A stretch of 64,000 bases of DNA from Pseudomonas sp. TH31 (GTDB lineage Bacteria > Pseudomonadota > Gammaproteobacteria > Pseudomonadales > Pseudomonadaceae): NCBI RefSeq assembly GCF_016650815.1, contig NZ_JAEKEZ010000006.1, forward strand, positions 441,501-505,500. The letters are read 5' to 3'. This document shows positions 46,104 to 55,817 of this stretch, in pieces. Both the position numbers and the translations under genes were made by a program. The notes beneath the pieces were generated by a model. The model was not told the origin of the DNA, made no database searches, and saw nothing but the letters and a program-made list of their open reading frames with translations. The first letter of the stretch is position 1. Every line of letters begins with the position of its first letter.

Positions 46104-46220
46104 CCGTCCTTCATTGATCCAGGCAACGCCCTACAACAACCTCATCCCGCGACGAATGACGTCGGCACTCCTCGCTCGCTTACGCCTCACCCACCAGCAA
46201 GACACCCGCAACATCCTGCG
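46104..46220. repeat. 117-bp direct repeat, right copy
   Basis: This copy starts CCGTCCTTCATTGATCCAGG and ends GCAACATCCTGCG, matching 43747-43863. It lies 86 bases upstream of comM and marks the right border of the hipBA segment. Confidence 0.93.
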
Positions 46221-46305
46221 AAAATTCGGTGCCTGTGCCCTCACGCGACCCGGCTACCCTTCAAAAACCGCAGGAAGCGGTTCCCGTATAGCTCAAGGAA
46301 CGACC

Positions 46306-47802
46306 ATGTCCCTCTCCATCGTCCACAGCCGCGCCCAGATTGGGGTAGATGCGCCCGCCGTTACCGTAGAAGTCCATTTGGCCAACGGCTTGCCGTCGCT
46401 GACGATGGTCGGTTTGCCAGAAGCCGCGGTGAAGGAAAGCAAGGATCGGGTGCGCAGTGCGATCATCAATTCAGGGCTGCAATTCCCGGCACGACGTATC
46501 ACCTTGAATCTCGCCCCGGCGGATTTGCCGAAGGACGGTGGGCGGTTCGATCTGGCGATTGCCTTGGGGATTCTCTCGGCCAGCGTGCAAGTACCGACGC
46601 TGACGCTGGATGACGTGGAATGCCTGGGGGAGTTGGCGCTTTCGGGCGATGTGCGGGCCGTACGTGGGGTGTTGCCGGCAGCGTTGGCGGCGCGCAAGGC
46701 CGGGCGGATGCTGGTAGTGCCGCGGGCGAATGCCGAAGAGGCCTGCCTGGCGTCAGGGTTGAAGGTGATTGCGGTGGATCATTTGCTTCAAGCCGTGGCG
46801 CACTTCAATGGCCACACGCCGATCGAGCCGTACGTATCCAATGGTTTGCTATACGCCAGCATGCCGTATCCCGATTTGAATGAGGTGCAGGGCCAACTGT
46901 CAGCCAAACGCGCGCTGCTGATTGCGGCGGCAGGCGCGCATAATTTGCTGTTCAGCGGGCCGCCGGGGACGGGAAAAACCCTGCTGGCCAGTCGTTTACC
47001 AGGGCTTTTGCCGCCGCTGGCCGAGAATGAAGCACTGGAGGTTGCGGCGATTCAATCGGTCGCCAGTTGTGTGCAGTTGAGTCACTGGCCGCAGCGACCG
47101 TTTCGTCAGCCCCACCACTCGGCCTCAGGTCCGGCACTGGTCGGCGGCGGCTCACGACCACAACCCGGCGAAATCACCCTCGCCCACCACGGTGTTCTGT
47201 TCCTCGACGAACTTCCGGAGTTTGATCGCAAGGTCCTGGAGGTTTTGCGCGAGCCGCTGGAGTCCGGTCACATCGTGATATCCCGCGCCAAGGACCGCGT
47301 ACGCTTCCCGGCGCGTTTCCAATTGGTGGCCGCGATGAACCCCTGCCCCTGTGGATATCTTGGCGAGCCGAGCGGCAGATGCAGCTGTACACCGGACATG
47401 GTCCAGCGTTACCGCAACAAACTGTCCGGGCCACTGTTGGATCGCATCGATTTGCACCTGACCGTCGCTCGGGAAGCGACTGCATTGAACCCTGCCCCCC
47501 AACCTGGCGACGACACGGCAACCGCGGCAGCACTGGTTGCCGACGCAAGAGAACGGCAACACAAACGCCAGGGCTGCGCCAATGCATTCCTCGATCTGCC
47601 GGGCCTGCGCAAGCACTGCACGTTATCCACAGCCGATGAAAACTGGCTGGAATCCGCTTGCGAACGTCTGACATTGTCACTGCGAGCAGCGCACCGACTG
47701 CTCAAGGTAGCCCGTACTTTGGCGGATCTTGAACAGGTCGATGGCATTAGCCGCGGGCATCTGGCCGAAGCGCTGCAGTACCGGCCGACTGCCAACGGAT
47801 GA
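46306..47802 (+). CDS. comM: YifB family Mg-chelatase-like AAA ATPase (ComM)
   Basis: This 498-residue protein has an N-terminal ChlI domain (about 1-170, SLSIVHSRAQIGVDAPAVTV), a central AAA domain with Walker A GPPGTGKT and Walker B GVLFLDELPEF, a cysteine cluster (NPCPCGYLGEPSGRCSC) and a C-terminal lid. ComM is a helicase that drives branch migration during natural transformation. ATG at 46306 gives the conserved start. The gene is intact; the accessory island lies directly upstream of it. In Acinetobacter, comM itself is a resistance-island target. Confidence 0.95.
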   Translation: MSLSIVHSRAQIGVDAPAVTVEVHLANGLPSLTMVGLPEAAVKESKDRVRSAIINSGLQFPARRITLNLAPADLPKDGGRFDLAIALGILSASVQVPTLTLDDVECLGELALSGDVRAVRGVLPAALAARKAGRMLVVPRANAEEACLASGLKVIAVDHLLQAVAHFNGHTPIEPYVSNGLLYASMPYPDLNEVQGQLSAKRALLIAAAGAHNLLFSGPPGTGKTLLASRLPGLLPPLAENEALEVAAIQSVASCVQLSHWPQRPFRQPHHSASGPALVGGGSRPQPGEITLAHHGVLFLDELPEFDRKVLEVLREPLESGHIVISRAKDRVRFPARFQLVAAMNPCPCGYLGEPSGRCSCTPDMVQRYRNKLSGPLLDRIDLHLTVAREATALNPAPQPGDDTATAAALVADARERQHKRQGCANAFLDLPGLRKHCTLSTADENWLESACERLTLSLRAAHRLLKVARTLADLEQVDGISRGHLAEALQYRPTANG

Positions 47803-47804
47803 CT

Positions 47805-49019
47805 TTACTCCTTGGTCAGGTCCACCAGAGGCATCTGCCGAACCTCAGTTTCGCGCCCACCTTGAATATCACTCACCCGCTGCAACGCGTTATCCACAGC
47901 CCCCTTATCCGCCAGCAAGCTGTAGTGGATCTGGAACTGCTTGCTCTCCTTCACCCCAATCATCGGCACCAAACCCAGCGGCCGCTGATACCGACGGTTG
48001 TAGGAAAAGCTCGTCCCAGGCTCCAGCCCCGTCACATACCCCTGCCCCTGGGTATCGGTGTTTTTCCACAACGAGAACACCGGCAACTGCTGAGTATTGA
48101 AGCCAACGGAAACCCCAAGGCTGCCGGCCTTGTTATGCAGCACGGTTAGCGTGTCGCCCTTGGCATCGCCATACGGCACGACGTTGTAGACCGTCTCGTC
48201 GTAATCCTTGGTCGGCGCGCGGTAGGTCTGCCAGTCCGACAAGTCCGCTTTGGCCTTGTCGTTGAATGGCGAAACCTGCTTCACCGGTGCAGCAAAACGG
48301 GCACCCTGTTCCAGGAACGGGGTACTGAAGTTGCTGTGGTACAGCGCCTGGTATTCTTTCGGGTAGTCGCCGTTGTTGGTCAACGTGTCGTTGAGGGCAA
48401 ACGCCACGCTGCCTGGCTCGGTGACCAGTTCGGTCTGCACCGAGAAGTCGACTTTCTTGAACGCCTGCTCCTTCAACTCGCCGCGCAGGCTGATGGCGTA
48501 CGGCGGTTTTTCGTCGATGTGCAGGGTGACTTTGCTGGCCGGAATGTTGGCGGCGCGGCCGTGCAGGGTCAGCAGTTCGCCGTTGTCCATGCCCGGATGG
48601 CCGACCCACTCGTAGCCGCAGCGGGCGACGAGTTCGTTGAAGCCTTCCAGCCAACCCAGGCCGCCGCGACCATTGAGTTCGATGAAGGACGGATTGACCA
48701 CGTCCTTGACCGGCGAGTCCCAGCCCATGCGCACATTGCCGACAGAGGCTTGCAGGACGTTCATCCCGCGGGTAGGCACCACCGAGAGTTTCAGCGCGCC
48801 GTTATCGATGTCGACGATGCTGACGCCCTCCTGCCGACCACCGTGCAAGGTGCGCAGGGTCACGGAGAAGGGTTTGTCGGTTTTCACGCCGAGTTGCTGG
48901 CTGGTGATCTGCCAGTTTTGGGCGGCTTTGTCGGTGTCGAGCAGGACGTAATCCCAGGCCATGGCGTGGGAGGCAGCGGACAGCGCGCCGAGGGCAACGA
49001 CGAGTTTGAGCGGGGTCAT
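47805..49019 (-). CDS. Exported DUF4432 / aldose-1-epimerase-like protein
   Basis: This 404-residue protein has a signal peptide (MTPLKLVVALGALSAASHAM, cleaved before WDYVLLD) and a galactose-mutarotase-like beta-sandwich fold (SVVPTRGMNVLQASVGNVRM; GYEWVGHPGMDNGELLTLHG; PFLEQGARFAAPVKQVSPF). DUF4432 proteins resemble aldose epimerases and are thought to bind sugars; the substrate is unknown. ATG at 49019 is used because the leader upstream is not signal-like. It converges on comM with a 2-base gap. Confidence 0.88.
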   Translation of the reverse strand: MTPLKLVVALGALSAASHAMAWDYVLLDTDKAAQNWQITSQQLGVKTDKPFSVTLRTLHGGRQEGVSIVDIDNGALKLSVVPTRGMNVLQASVGNVRMGWDSPVKDVVNPSFIELNGRGGLGWLEGFNELVARCGYEWVGHPGMDNGELLTLHGRAANIPASKVTLHIDEKPPYAISLRGELKEQAFKKVDFSVQTELVTEPGSVAFALNDTLTNNGDYPKEYQALYHSNFSTPFLEQGARFAAPVKQVSPFNDKAKADLSDWQTYRAPTKDYDETVYNVVPYGDAKGDTLTVLHNKAGSLGVSVGFNTQQLPVFSLWKNTDTQGQGYVTGLEPGTSFSYNRRYQRPLGLVPMIGVKESKQFQIHYSLLADKGAVDNALQRVSDIQGGRETEVRQMPLVDLTKE

Positions 49020-49151
49020 GGAGGCAGCCTTTCTTGGAGTTGTGCCATTTTTATAGACTTGAAGAAACGATTCAGCAAGCTGTAAAGCAGCATAACTTCG
49101 CAAAACAGGAGCAAATGATCGTCCGAACGCGGCCCGAGCCTTCGGTAGCTC

Positions 49152-49742
49152 CTACACGGTTGCGTGTTTTTCAATGCTCAGCAGCAATGCAGCGACTTCC
49201 ATCACCTCATCGAGCGCTGCCGTAGCGGCTTCGAACGATGGTTGCAGCAACAAATCATCGGCATACCCCATGGTCTGGGCGAAGATCTGCCGCGCGGCCC
49301 GCTCAGGTGAAGCGCAACGAAACACCTGCGTCGCCACGCCCTGCTCGATGATCTCGGCCAGCATCGACTGCCACTGTGCGTTGACGACCAGGTAGGCCGC
49401 CGCCAAATCAGCGTCATGCATCGCCTCATCCCAGGCATCCAGCCACAACGCCCAACCGGCATCTGCCGAGGACGGCAGGCAATCAGTCAGGAACCCCAGC
49501 AACGCTTGCCGTGGTGGCAAATCCGCCAGCGGTGCGCGGACTTCCTCAAGTTGTTCATTGGCAAACCGCACAAACGCTTCGCGGCGCAGTTCCTTCCAGT
49601 CGGTGAAGTAGTGATAGACGTGGCTGCGGGACAGCCCGGCGTGTTCAGCCAGGTCGCGGGTGGAGACGTCGGCGAAACCCTTGCTGCGAAACAGCTCCAG
49701 GGCGGCGGCGATGATCTGGTCTTTGCGGTCGATACGCGACAT
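49152..49742 (-). CDS. TetR family transcriptional regulator
   Basis: This 196-residue protein has an N-terminal TetR helix-turn-helix (RKDQIIAAALELFRSKGFAD, then STRDLAEHAGLSRSHVYHYF) and a helical ligand-binding domain. It is divergent from the ABC membrane gene at 49857. A large perfect inverted repeat in the 114-base gap is an obvious operator, so it probably represses both genes until an unknown ligand binds. Confidence 0.93.
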   Translation of the reverse strand: MSRIDRKDQIIAAALELFRSKGFADVSTRDLAEHAGLSRSHVYHYFTDWKELRREAFVRFANEQLEEVRAPLADLPPRQALLGFLTDCLPSSADAGWALWLDAWDEAMHDADLAAAYLVVNAQWQSMLAEIIEQGVATQVFRCASPERAARQIFAQTMGYADDLLLQPSFEAATAALDEVMEVAALLLSIEKHATV

Positions 49743-49787
49743 TTGGACATAACCTCGTGGCGCCGGCAGATCGACGGCGCTTGCTTC

Positions 49788-49825
49788 TTGAGCGACTGCT
49801 CAAGGATACTTGAGCAGTCGCTCAA
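49788..49825. promoter_or_regulatory. 38-bp palindromic operator between tetR-like and ABC genes
   Basis: The left half TTGAGCGACTGCTCAAG (49788-49804) and the right half CTTGAGCAGTCGCTCAA (49809-49825) are perfect reverse complements with a 4-base spacer (GATA). Each half is itself partly palindromic (TTGAGC..GCTCAA). It is 46 bases upstream of the TetR start and 31 bases upstream of the ABC start. Confidence 0.88.
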
Positions 49826-49856
49826 TAATAGCGTTTATCTTCCTCTCGGTGCACCC

Positions 49857-50779
49857 ATGACAGCCGTTACCCCACACATCCTGATCGAACAAAGCAAAAA
49901 GATCGGGCAACAATCCGCCAGCCAGACCCTCAAGGCCATCGCCAGGGCTTACCCCGGCAAACTGCTGTTTACGATGTCGCTGGTGGCGCTGGAGAACGCG
50001 CTGTTGCTGGCGTACCCGCTGTTCGCCGGGTTTGCCGTGGACTCAATCATCCGCGGCGATGCCACCAGCGCGCTGTTTTATGCGCTGGTGGTCCTGGCAT
50101 TTTGGGTGGTCGGGGCAGCACGCAGGGCGGTGGATACGCGCACATTTACGCGGATCTATGCCGACCTCGCCGTGCCGGTGATCCTCAACCAACGCCTGCA
50201 AAACCAGAGCACCTCCACTTCGGCGGCGCGGGTGGTGCTGGCCCGGAGTTTGTGGATTTCTTCGAGAAACATGTGCCGACCATTGCCACGGCGCTGGTGT
50301 CGATTGTCGGGGCAGCGGTGATGTTGCTGGTGATCGAGCCGTGGATTGGCCTGGCCTGTCTGGCGGCATTGCTGCTGTGCATGACCTTGCTGCCACGGTT
50401 TGCCCGGCGCAATCAGGAGCTGCATGAGCGCTTGAATGACCGGCTGGAAAAAGAGATCGGGCTGGTCGAGAAAGTCGGCGCCGATACGTTGCAGCGCCAC
50501 TATCGAGTCCTGTCGCGGCTGCGAATCTGGCTCTCGGACCGCGAGGCGACGGCCTATCTGTTTGTAGGCTCGGTGGCGGCGGTATTGTTTGTGATCGCCA
50601 TCAGTCAGTTGGCGCTGTCGCCGGCGGTGAAGGCCGGGCATGTGTATGCGGTGATGACGTATTTGTGGACGTTTGTCAGCAGCCTGGATGAAGCGCCGTC
50701 GATGGTGGATCAGTTGGCGCGGTTGCGGGACATTGGCAAGCGGGTTGATCCGGGGCTTGGGGACAGGGCTGAAAATTGA
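49857..50779 (+). pseudogene. ABC transporter six-helix membrane protein without ATPase domain, frameshifted
   Basis: Two overlapping frames join if one G is restored to CCCGG at 50242-50246 (reading VVLAREFVDFFEKHV). The result is 307 residues with about six membrane helices and an ABC exporter transmembrane-domain pattern (AYPLFAGFAVDSIIRGDATS; RNQELHERLNDRLEKEIGLV). The chain stops where an ATPase domain would normally begin, and no ATPase gene follows. Such six-helix-only proteins are annotated in pseudomonads and have unknown function. Regulation by the adjacent TetR is inferred. Confidence 0.82.
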
Positions 50780-50786
50780 GGTGCTG

Positions 50787-50868
50787 CCTTCGCGAGCAGG
50801 CTCGCTCCACATTGGATCGGCGGTGAACACCAAAGATCAACTGTGGGAGCGAGTCTGCTCGCGAAGGC
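50787..50868. repeat. REP-type inverted repeat (family B)
   Basis: The arms CCTTCGCGAGCAGGCTCGCT and the partner GGGAGCGAGTCTGCTCGCGA, imperfect, surround a 30-base loop. It lies between the convergent ABC and chemoreceptor genes. Confidence 0.88.
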
Positions 50869-50883
50869 TATTTCAAAGGCACC

Positions 50884-52860
50884 TCAACGAAACCGGTCAA
50901 CCTCATGTCGCAAGTCCGCCGCCAGCGACTCCAGCTCCTTAGCGGTAATCGCCAGGTTCGATACCACTTCGCGCTGCTCGCTGTTGGCCAGCGCAATGCT
51001 TTGCAGGTTGCTGCTGAGCAAGGTTGCGGTGCTGCTCTGCTCCTGGGTTGCGGTAGTGATCGCGGCAAACTGCTGCCCCGCCGAACGGCTTTGCTCATCA
51101 ATCCGCGCCAGGGCCGACGCGACATTAGCGTTGCGCGACAGGCCTTCTTGCATCAGCACGTTGCCCTGCTCCATGGTACTGATGGCGTTGCCGGTTTCCT
51201 GCTGGATGCTCTGGATCATGCCGGAGATTTCGTCCGTCGCTTCGCGGGTCCGCGACGCCAGATTGCGGACCTCATCCGCCACCACCGCAAACCCACGGCC
51301 CTGCTCGCCCGCACGGGCGGCTTCGATCGCGGCGTTCAGCGCCAGCAGATTGGTCTGATCGGCAATCGCGGTAATCACCCCGACAATGCCGCCGATTTCC
51401 TGGGACCGCTGGCCGAGGGTATTGATCACCGTCGCGGTGCTGTTCAACGCACCGGCAATTTGTTCCAGAGAAGCGGACGCTTCCTCCATGGACGTACGAC
51501 CGATCTGGGTTTGCTGTGCGTTTTCCTGGGCCAGACGCTGGGTGCTGCCCATGTTGTCGGCAATGTCCAGGGACGTGGCGCTGAACTCTTCCACAGCGCC
51601 GGCCATGCTGGTGATTTCGCCGGACTGCTGTTCCATCCCTTCATACGCGCCACCGGACAGACCGGACAGGGCCTGGGCACGGCTGTTGACCTCTTCCGAC
51701 GCCTTGCGGATGTGCTCGACCATGGTCGACAGCGCCTGGCTCATCTGGTTGAAAGCCCGGGCCAACTGACCTATTTCGTCATTGCTCGACACGTTCAGGC
51801 GCACGCTCAAATCACCGGCGCCCAAGGCTTCAGCCTGACGGACCAGGTCGCCTAACGGCGCCAGTTTGCTGCGCAGCAACCAAACGGCCGAACCCACGGC
51901 GATCAACATCGCCAGCAAACTGCCAATCGCCAGTTGAATACCGACGCTCCAGGTCACGGCGCTGATTTCGTCTTGCGGCATGCTCGCCACGACCGACCAT
52001 GGGCCGCCATCGAATGGCACGGCGACGCTGTAGAAATCTTCCGACTTGTCGCTCCAGAACTCGCCCTTGCCCGGCTTCTTCGCCAGCGCAACGATGGCCG
52101 GCACGGCTTGATCCAGCGCTTGCACACCGGCGATCGGCACCAGCCATTTGTTCTGTTCGTCGAGCAGGGCCAGGGAGCCGGTCTGGCCGATGCGGAAGCG
52201 TTTGAGGTTCTCGAACTGGGCGTTCTGCGCGTCGGTGTAATCGAATCCTACGAACAGCACGGCAACCACCTTACCGCTGCTGTCACGTACGGGGGTGTAC
52301 TGAGTCATGTAGGAGCGGTCGAACAGCAAGGCACGACCGACGTAACCCTGGCCTGCTATCAGGTGTGCATAGGCCGGGTGAGCGTGATCCAGCATTGTGC
52401 CGATGGCCCTGCTACCGTCCTGTTTGGCCAATGAAGTGCTGACCCGAATAAAGTCCTCGCCGCTACGCACGAACAACGTCGCCACCCCGGCGGTCATTTG
52501 CTTGAACTCGTCGACTTCCTTGAAGTTGTTGTTCAACACTTCGCTGCCCAGGTGCAGACCCGGGGTTTGCACGCCCGCGACAGTCACCGGTTCATCCGCG
52601 TGCACGGTGAGGCCCGCGCTGAAGCGCTTCTCGAACAGGCCGCTCAAGCGCTGAGTGCTTTCACGCAACGTGCCGTGGAACGTACTCAACTGATCGGCCA
52701 GCAACCGGGCCTCACTGGCCAGGTGTTCTTCGCGGGTGGCGAGGTTGGCGGTGTCCAGCGAGCGCAAGGCGAACACGGTGCTGCCGCTGATGACAATCGC
52801 CAGAATCACGGCTAGCGCAAGACCAAGCTGTGAGGCGATCCGGGCACGGGGTTGAGACAT
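50884..52860 (-). CDS. Methyl-accepting chemotaxis protein with Cache sensor
   Basis: This 658-residue chemoreceptor has one N-terminal membrane helix (about 12-32), a periplasmic double Cache domain (about 40-310; [20 protein letters not shown]), a second helix (about 315-335), HAMP (about 338-390) and a cytoplasmic signalling domain. The hairpin tip [20 protein letters not shown] is intact. The Cache_3-Cache_2 arrangement often binds organic acids, but the ligand cannot be deduced. It stands alone between REP-type elements. Confidence 0.94.
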   Translation of the reverse strand: MSQPRARIASQLGLALAVILAIVISGSTVFALRSLDTANLATREEHLASEARLLADQLSTFHGTLRESTQRLSGLFEKRFSAGLTVHADEPVTVAGVQTPGLHLGSEVLNNNFKEVDEFKQMTAGVATLFVRSGEDFIRVSTSLAKQDGSRAIGTMLDHAHPAYAHLIAGQGYVGRALLFDRSYMTQYTPVRDSSGKVVAVLFVGFDYTDAQNAQFENLKRFRIGQTGSLALLDEQNKWLVPIAGVQALDQAVPAIVALAKKPGKGEFWSDKSEDFYSVAVPFDGGPWSVVASMPQDEISAVTWSVGIQLAIGSLLAMLIAVGSAVWLLRSKLAPLGDLVRQAEALGAGDLSVRLNVSSNDEIGQLARAFNQMSQALSTMVEHIRKASEEVNSRAQALSGLSGGAYEGMEQQSGEITSMAGAVEEFSATSLDIADNMGSTQRLAQENAQQTQIGRTSMEEASASLEQIAGALNSTATVINTLGQRSQEIGGIVGVITAIADQTNLLALNAAIEAARAGEQGRGFAVVADEVRNLASRTREATDEISGMIQSIQQETGNAISTMEQGNVLMQEGLSRNANVASALARIDEQSRSAGQQFAAITTATQEQSSTATLLSSNLQSIALANSEQREVVSNLAITAKELESLAADLRHEVDRFR

Positions 52861-53261
52861 GACAGCTCCTGGCCGAGCGACCGGATCCTCCTTGATCCGG
52901 CTCTACGCTCAGCAAAATTTCTAATAATGGGAAAAAACGCGAAACCGGCACGAAGGTTCCACAAGCAGATTTTCGGCGGCAACGCTGAATACTTGAGTTA
53001 TTAACCCGGTTATTGCGCAAGGCCTAATGCCAGTCAGTTACGCCGTAACGCGATCTGTAGCAGCTGGCGAAGCCTGCGGTCGGCGGCGAAGCCGTCGTGA
53101 AATCAGGCAACGCGGTGCTTCAGGAAGAACATTTATCCAGGTTTTACGACTGCTTCGCAGCCGAACGCTGCCTCGCGTTGCTCGTCAGCTGCTACAAAGA
53201 GCGTGTTTCGCCTGAGATTTTTTTAACTGATCGGCATGAGGCGCGGGGCCACTCTATCGAT
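52861..53261. other. Intergenic region with inverted repeat between chemoreceptor and LysR genes
   Basis: No gene is present. A family C inverted repeat occupies 53055-53197. The first part should hold the chemoreceptor promoter; the last part is the 3' side of the LysR gene. Confidence 0.5.
53055..53197. repeat. Long inverted repeat (family C, diverged)
   Basis: The left arm TGTAGCAGCTGGCGAAGCCT and the right arm ending GACGAGCAACGC..CAGCTGCTACA pair imperfectly over about 45 bases. It is related to the copies at 9575 and 17018. Confidence 0.82.
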
Positions 53262-54182
53262 TCAGCTCAGGCGTTCGACATCCGGCAATTCCATGACCCG
53301 GACTTCCCCTTGCAGGAAATCGCTGAGCCGGCGCAAACGTTCGCCACCAGGACGGGTTTTCGGCCAGACCAGGTAGTAATTCTCACCACTGGCGACGGCG
53401 GTCGGCCACGGCAAACTCAGACGCCCCTGCGCCACGTCCTCGGCCACCATCAGCAGATCCCCCATCGACACGCCGTAGCCTCGGGCGGCCGCGATCATGC
53501 CCAGCTCCAGGGTATCGAACACCTGCCCGCCCTTGAGCGAGACCTGATCCGACAAGCCCATGCGCTCCAGCCAACTGCGCCAGTCGCGACGGTCCGGCGT
53601 CGGGTGCAGCAACTCGGCGCTGGCCAGGCGCGCGACGTCCCACGGCTGATCCTTCAAGAGATTCGGCGCGCCCACCGGAATCAGCTCTTCGGGGAACAGG
53701 AAAGTCGCCTCCCAGTCCGGAGGAAAATTCCCGTTGCTGAGGATGACGGCGCAGTCGAACGGCTCGTGGTTGAAGTCCACGGAGTCGATGTCCATCCAGG
53801 CGCTGGTCAGCTGTACCTCGTTGCCCGGTTGCAGATGCCGAAAGCGACTGAGCCGCGCCAGCAACCAACGCATGGTCAGGGTCGATGGCGCTTTCATACG
53901 CAGGATGTCGTCTTCGGCGCGCAAGGCATTGCAGGCGCGCTCCAGGGCCGTGAAGCCTTCACGGATACCCGGCAGGATCAGCCGCGCCGACTCGGTCAGT
54001 TGCAGGTTGCGCCCGCTGCGGTGAAACAGCCGACAGGCGAAATGTTCTTCCAGCGTACGAATATGCCGACTGACCGCGCTTTGGGTGATCGACAGTTCTT
54101 CAGCGGCGCGGGTAAACGAACTGTGCCGCGCCGCCGCTTCGAATGCGCGCAGGGCATACAAGGGAGGAAGACGACGTGACAT
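53262..54182 (-). CDS. LysR family transcriptional regulator (GcvA-like)
   Basis: This 306-residue protein has an N-terminal helix-turn-helix (LRAFEAAARHSSFTRAAEEL followed by SITQSAVSRHIRTLEEHF) and a periplasmic-binding-fold effector domain. The SRRLPPLYALRAFEAAARH start is typical of the GcvA/AmpR-like branch. ATG at 54182 is chosen; the longer frame adds an unrelated tail. It diverges from the MATE gene, which it may regulate. Confidence 0.92.
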   Translation of the reverse strand: MSRRLPPLYALRAFEAAARHSSFTRAAEELSITQSAVSRHIRTLEEHFACRLFHRSGRNLQLTESARLILPGIREGFTALERACNALRAEDDILRMKAPSTLTMRWLLARLSRFRHLQPGNEVQLTSAWMDIDSVDFNHEPFDCAVILSNGNFPPDWEATFLFPEELIPVGAPNLLKDQPWDVARLASAELLHPTPDRRDWRSWLERMGLSDQVSLKGGQVFDTLELGMIAAARGYGVSMGDLLMVAEDVAQGRLSLPWPTAVASGENYYLVWPKTRPGGERLRRLSDFLQGEVRVMELPDVERLS

Positions 54183-54333
54183 GGAGAAAGCTCCTGTAGC
54201 GGGATTCGGCAAACTTATCAGAAACGACCCTGGATGAGTTTTAATCATGCCACCCATCCTTTTTATCCCTTTGTGCAAACCCCGCAGAGCGCCGAGAATC
54301 GTGCCTTTCCAGTTCATTTCATAAGGGAGCGTG

Positions 54334-55737
54334 ATGACCATGCAGCATCCAGCACGTATCGAACTCTGGGCCATCCTGCGGCTGGCGGGGCCGTTGATTG
54401 CCTCGCAGTTGGCGCACATGCTGATGGTCCTCACCGACACCTTGATGATGGCGCGCCTGAGTCCCGAGGCGTTGGCCGGCGGTGGGCTGGGCGCGGCGAC
54501 TTACTCGTTCGTGTCGATTTTCTGCATCGGCGTGATCGCGGCGGTCGGCACGTTGGTGGCCATCCGTCAGGGCGCGGGGGACATTGTCGGTGCGGCGCGC
54601 CTGACCCAGGCAGGGCTTTGGCTGGCGTGGATCATGGCGCTGGTGGCCGGGCTGTTGCTGTGGAACCTCAAGCCGGTGTTGCTGCTGTTTGGCCAGACTG
54701 AAACCAACGTCCACGCCGCCGGGCAGTTCCTGACGATCCTGCCGTTCGCCCTGCCCGGCTACCTGAGCTTCATGGCCCTGCGCGGGTTCACCAGCGCCAT
54801 CGGCCGGGCGACACCGGTGATGGTGATCAGTCTCTGCGGCACCGTGGCCAACTTCGTCCTCAACTACGCCTTCATCACCGGGATGTTCGGCTTGCCGAAA
54901 ATGGGTCTGGTGGGGATCGGCCTGGTGACCGCGATTGTTGCCAACCTGATGGCCGTGGCGCTGGCGCTGCATATTCGCCGGCATCCGGCCTACGACGCTT
55001 ATCCACTGCGCCAGGGCCTGTCGCGGCCGAACCGTCAGTACCTGAAAGAACTGTGGCGCCTGGGACTGCCGATTGGCGGCACCTACGCGGTGGAAGTCGG
55101 TTTGTTTGCCTTCGCAGCGCTGTGCATGGGCACCATGGGCAGCACGCAATTGGCGGCGCACCAGATCGCGCTGCAGATTGTCTCGGTGGCGTTCATGGTG
55201 CCGGCGGGGCTTTCGTATGCGATCACCATGCGCATCGGCCAACACTACGGTGCCGGGCAACTGCTCGATGCGCGGCTGGCCGGTCGGGTCGGGATCGCGT
55301 TTGGCGGTGCCTCGATGCTCGCCTTCGCCATGGTCTTCTGGCTGCTGCCGAATCAGTTGATCGGCTTGTTCCTCGACCACAACGACCCGGCCTTTCGCCC
55401 GGTCATCGACCTGGCGGTGAGCCTGTTGGCGGTGGCGGCGTGGTTTGAGCTGTTCGACGGCACGCAAACCATCGCCATGGGCTGCATTCGCGGGCTCAAG
55501 GATGCCAAGACCACGTTCCTGGTCGGGCTCGGTTGCTATTGGCTGATTGGCGCGCCGGCCGCGTGGATGATGGCCTTCCATCTGAACTGGGGGCCGACGG
55601 GCGTCTGGTGGGGGTTGGCGCTGGGGCTGGCGTGCGCGGCGGTAAGTTTGACGCTGGCGTTTGAGTGGAAGATGAAGCGGATGATTCGGCGTGAGCCGTC
55701 TTCTGGGGCAAGCTTTCAGGTAGCTCAGGCGGATTAA
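54334..55737 (+). CDS. MATE family efflux transporter (NorM-like)
   Basis: This protein of about 467 residues has twelve hydrophobic helices in two related halves. Family segments include LRLAGPLIASQLAHMLMVLT, ALRGFTSAIGRATPVMVISL, LPIGGTYAVEVGLFAFAALC and FDGTQTIAMGCIRGLKDAKT. NorM-type MATE proteins export cationic drugs and dyes using sodium or proton gradients. AAGGGAG lies 4 bases before ATG 54334; a second ATG at 54340 is also possible. Position beside the LysR gene matches PA5293-PA5294. Confidence 0.94.
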   Translation: MTMQHPARIELWAILRLAGPLIASQLAHMLMVLTDTLMMARLSPEALAGGGLGAATYSFVSIFCIGVIAAVGTLVAIRQGAGDIVGAARLTQAGLWLAWIMALVAGLLLWNLKPVLLLFGQTETNVHAAGQFLTILPFALPGYLSFMALRGFTSAIGRATPVMVISLCGTVANFVLNYAFITGMFGLPKMGLVGIGLVTAIVANLMAVALALHIRRHPAYDAYPLRQGLSRPNRQYLKELWRLGLPIGGTYAVEVGLFAFAALCMGTMGSTQLAAHQIALQIVSVAFMVPAGLSYAITMRIGQHYGAGQLLDARLAGRVGIAFGGASMLAFAMVFWLLPNQLIGLFLDHNDPAFRPVIDLAVSLLAVAAWFELFDGTQTIAMGCIRGLKDAKTTFLVGLGCYWLIGAPAAWMMAFHLNWGPTGVWWGLALGLACAAVSLTLAFEWKMKRMIRREPSSGASFQVAQAD

Positions 55738-55741
55738 GATC

Positions 55742-55817
55742 AAAAGATCGCAGCCTTCGGCAGCTCCTACGGGTGTACACATTCCCATATAGGAGCTGCC
55801 GAAGGCTGCGATCTTTT
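55742..55817. repeat. REP-type inverted repeat (family A)
   Basis: The arms AAAAGATCGCAGCCTTCGGC and its reverse complement surround an 18-20 base loop. It fills the gap between convergent MATE and EAL genes and touches the EAL stop codon. Confidence 0.9.
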
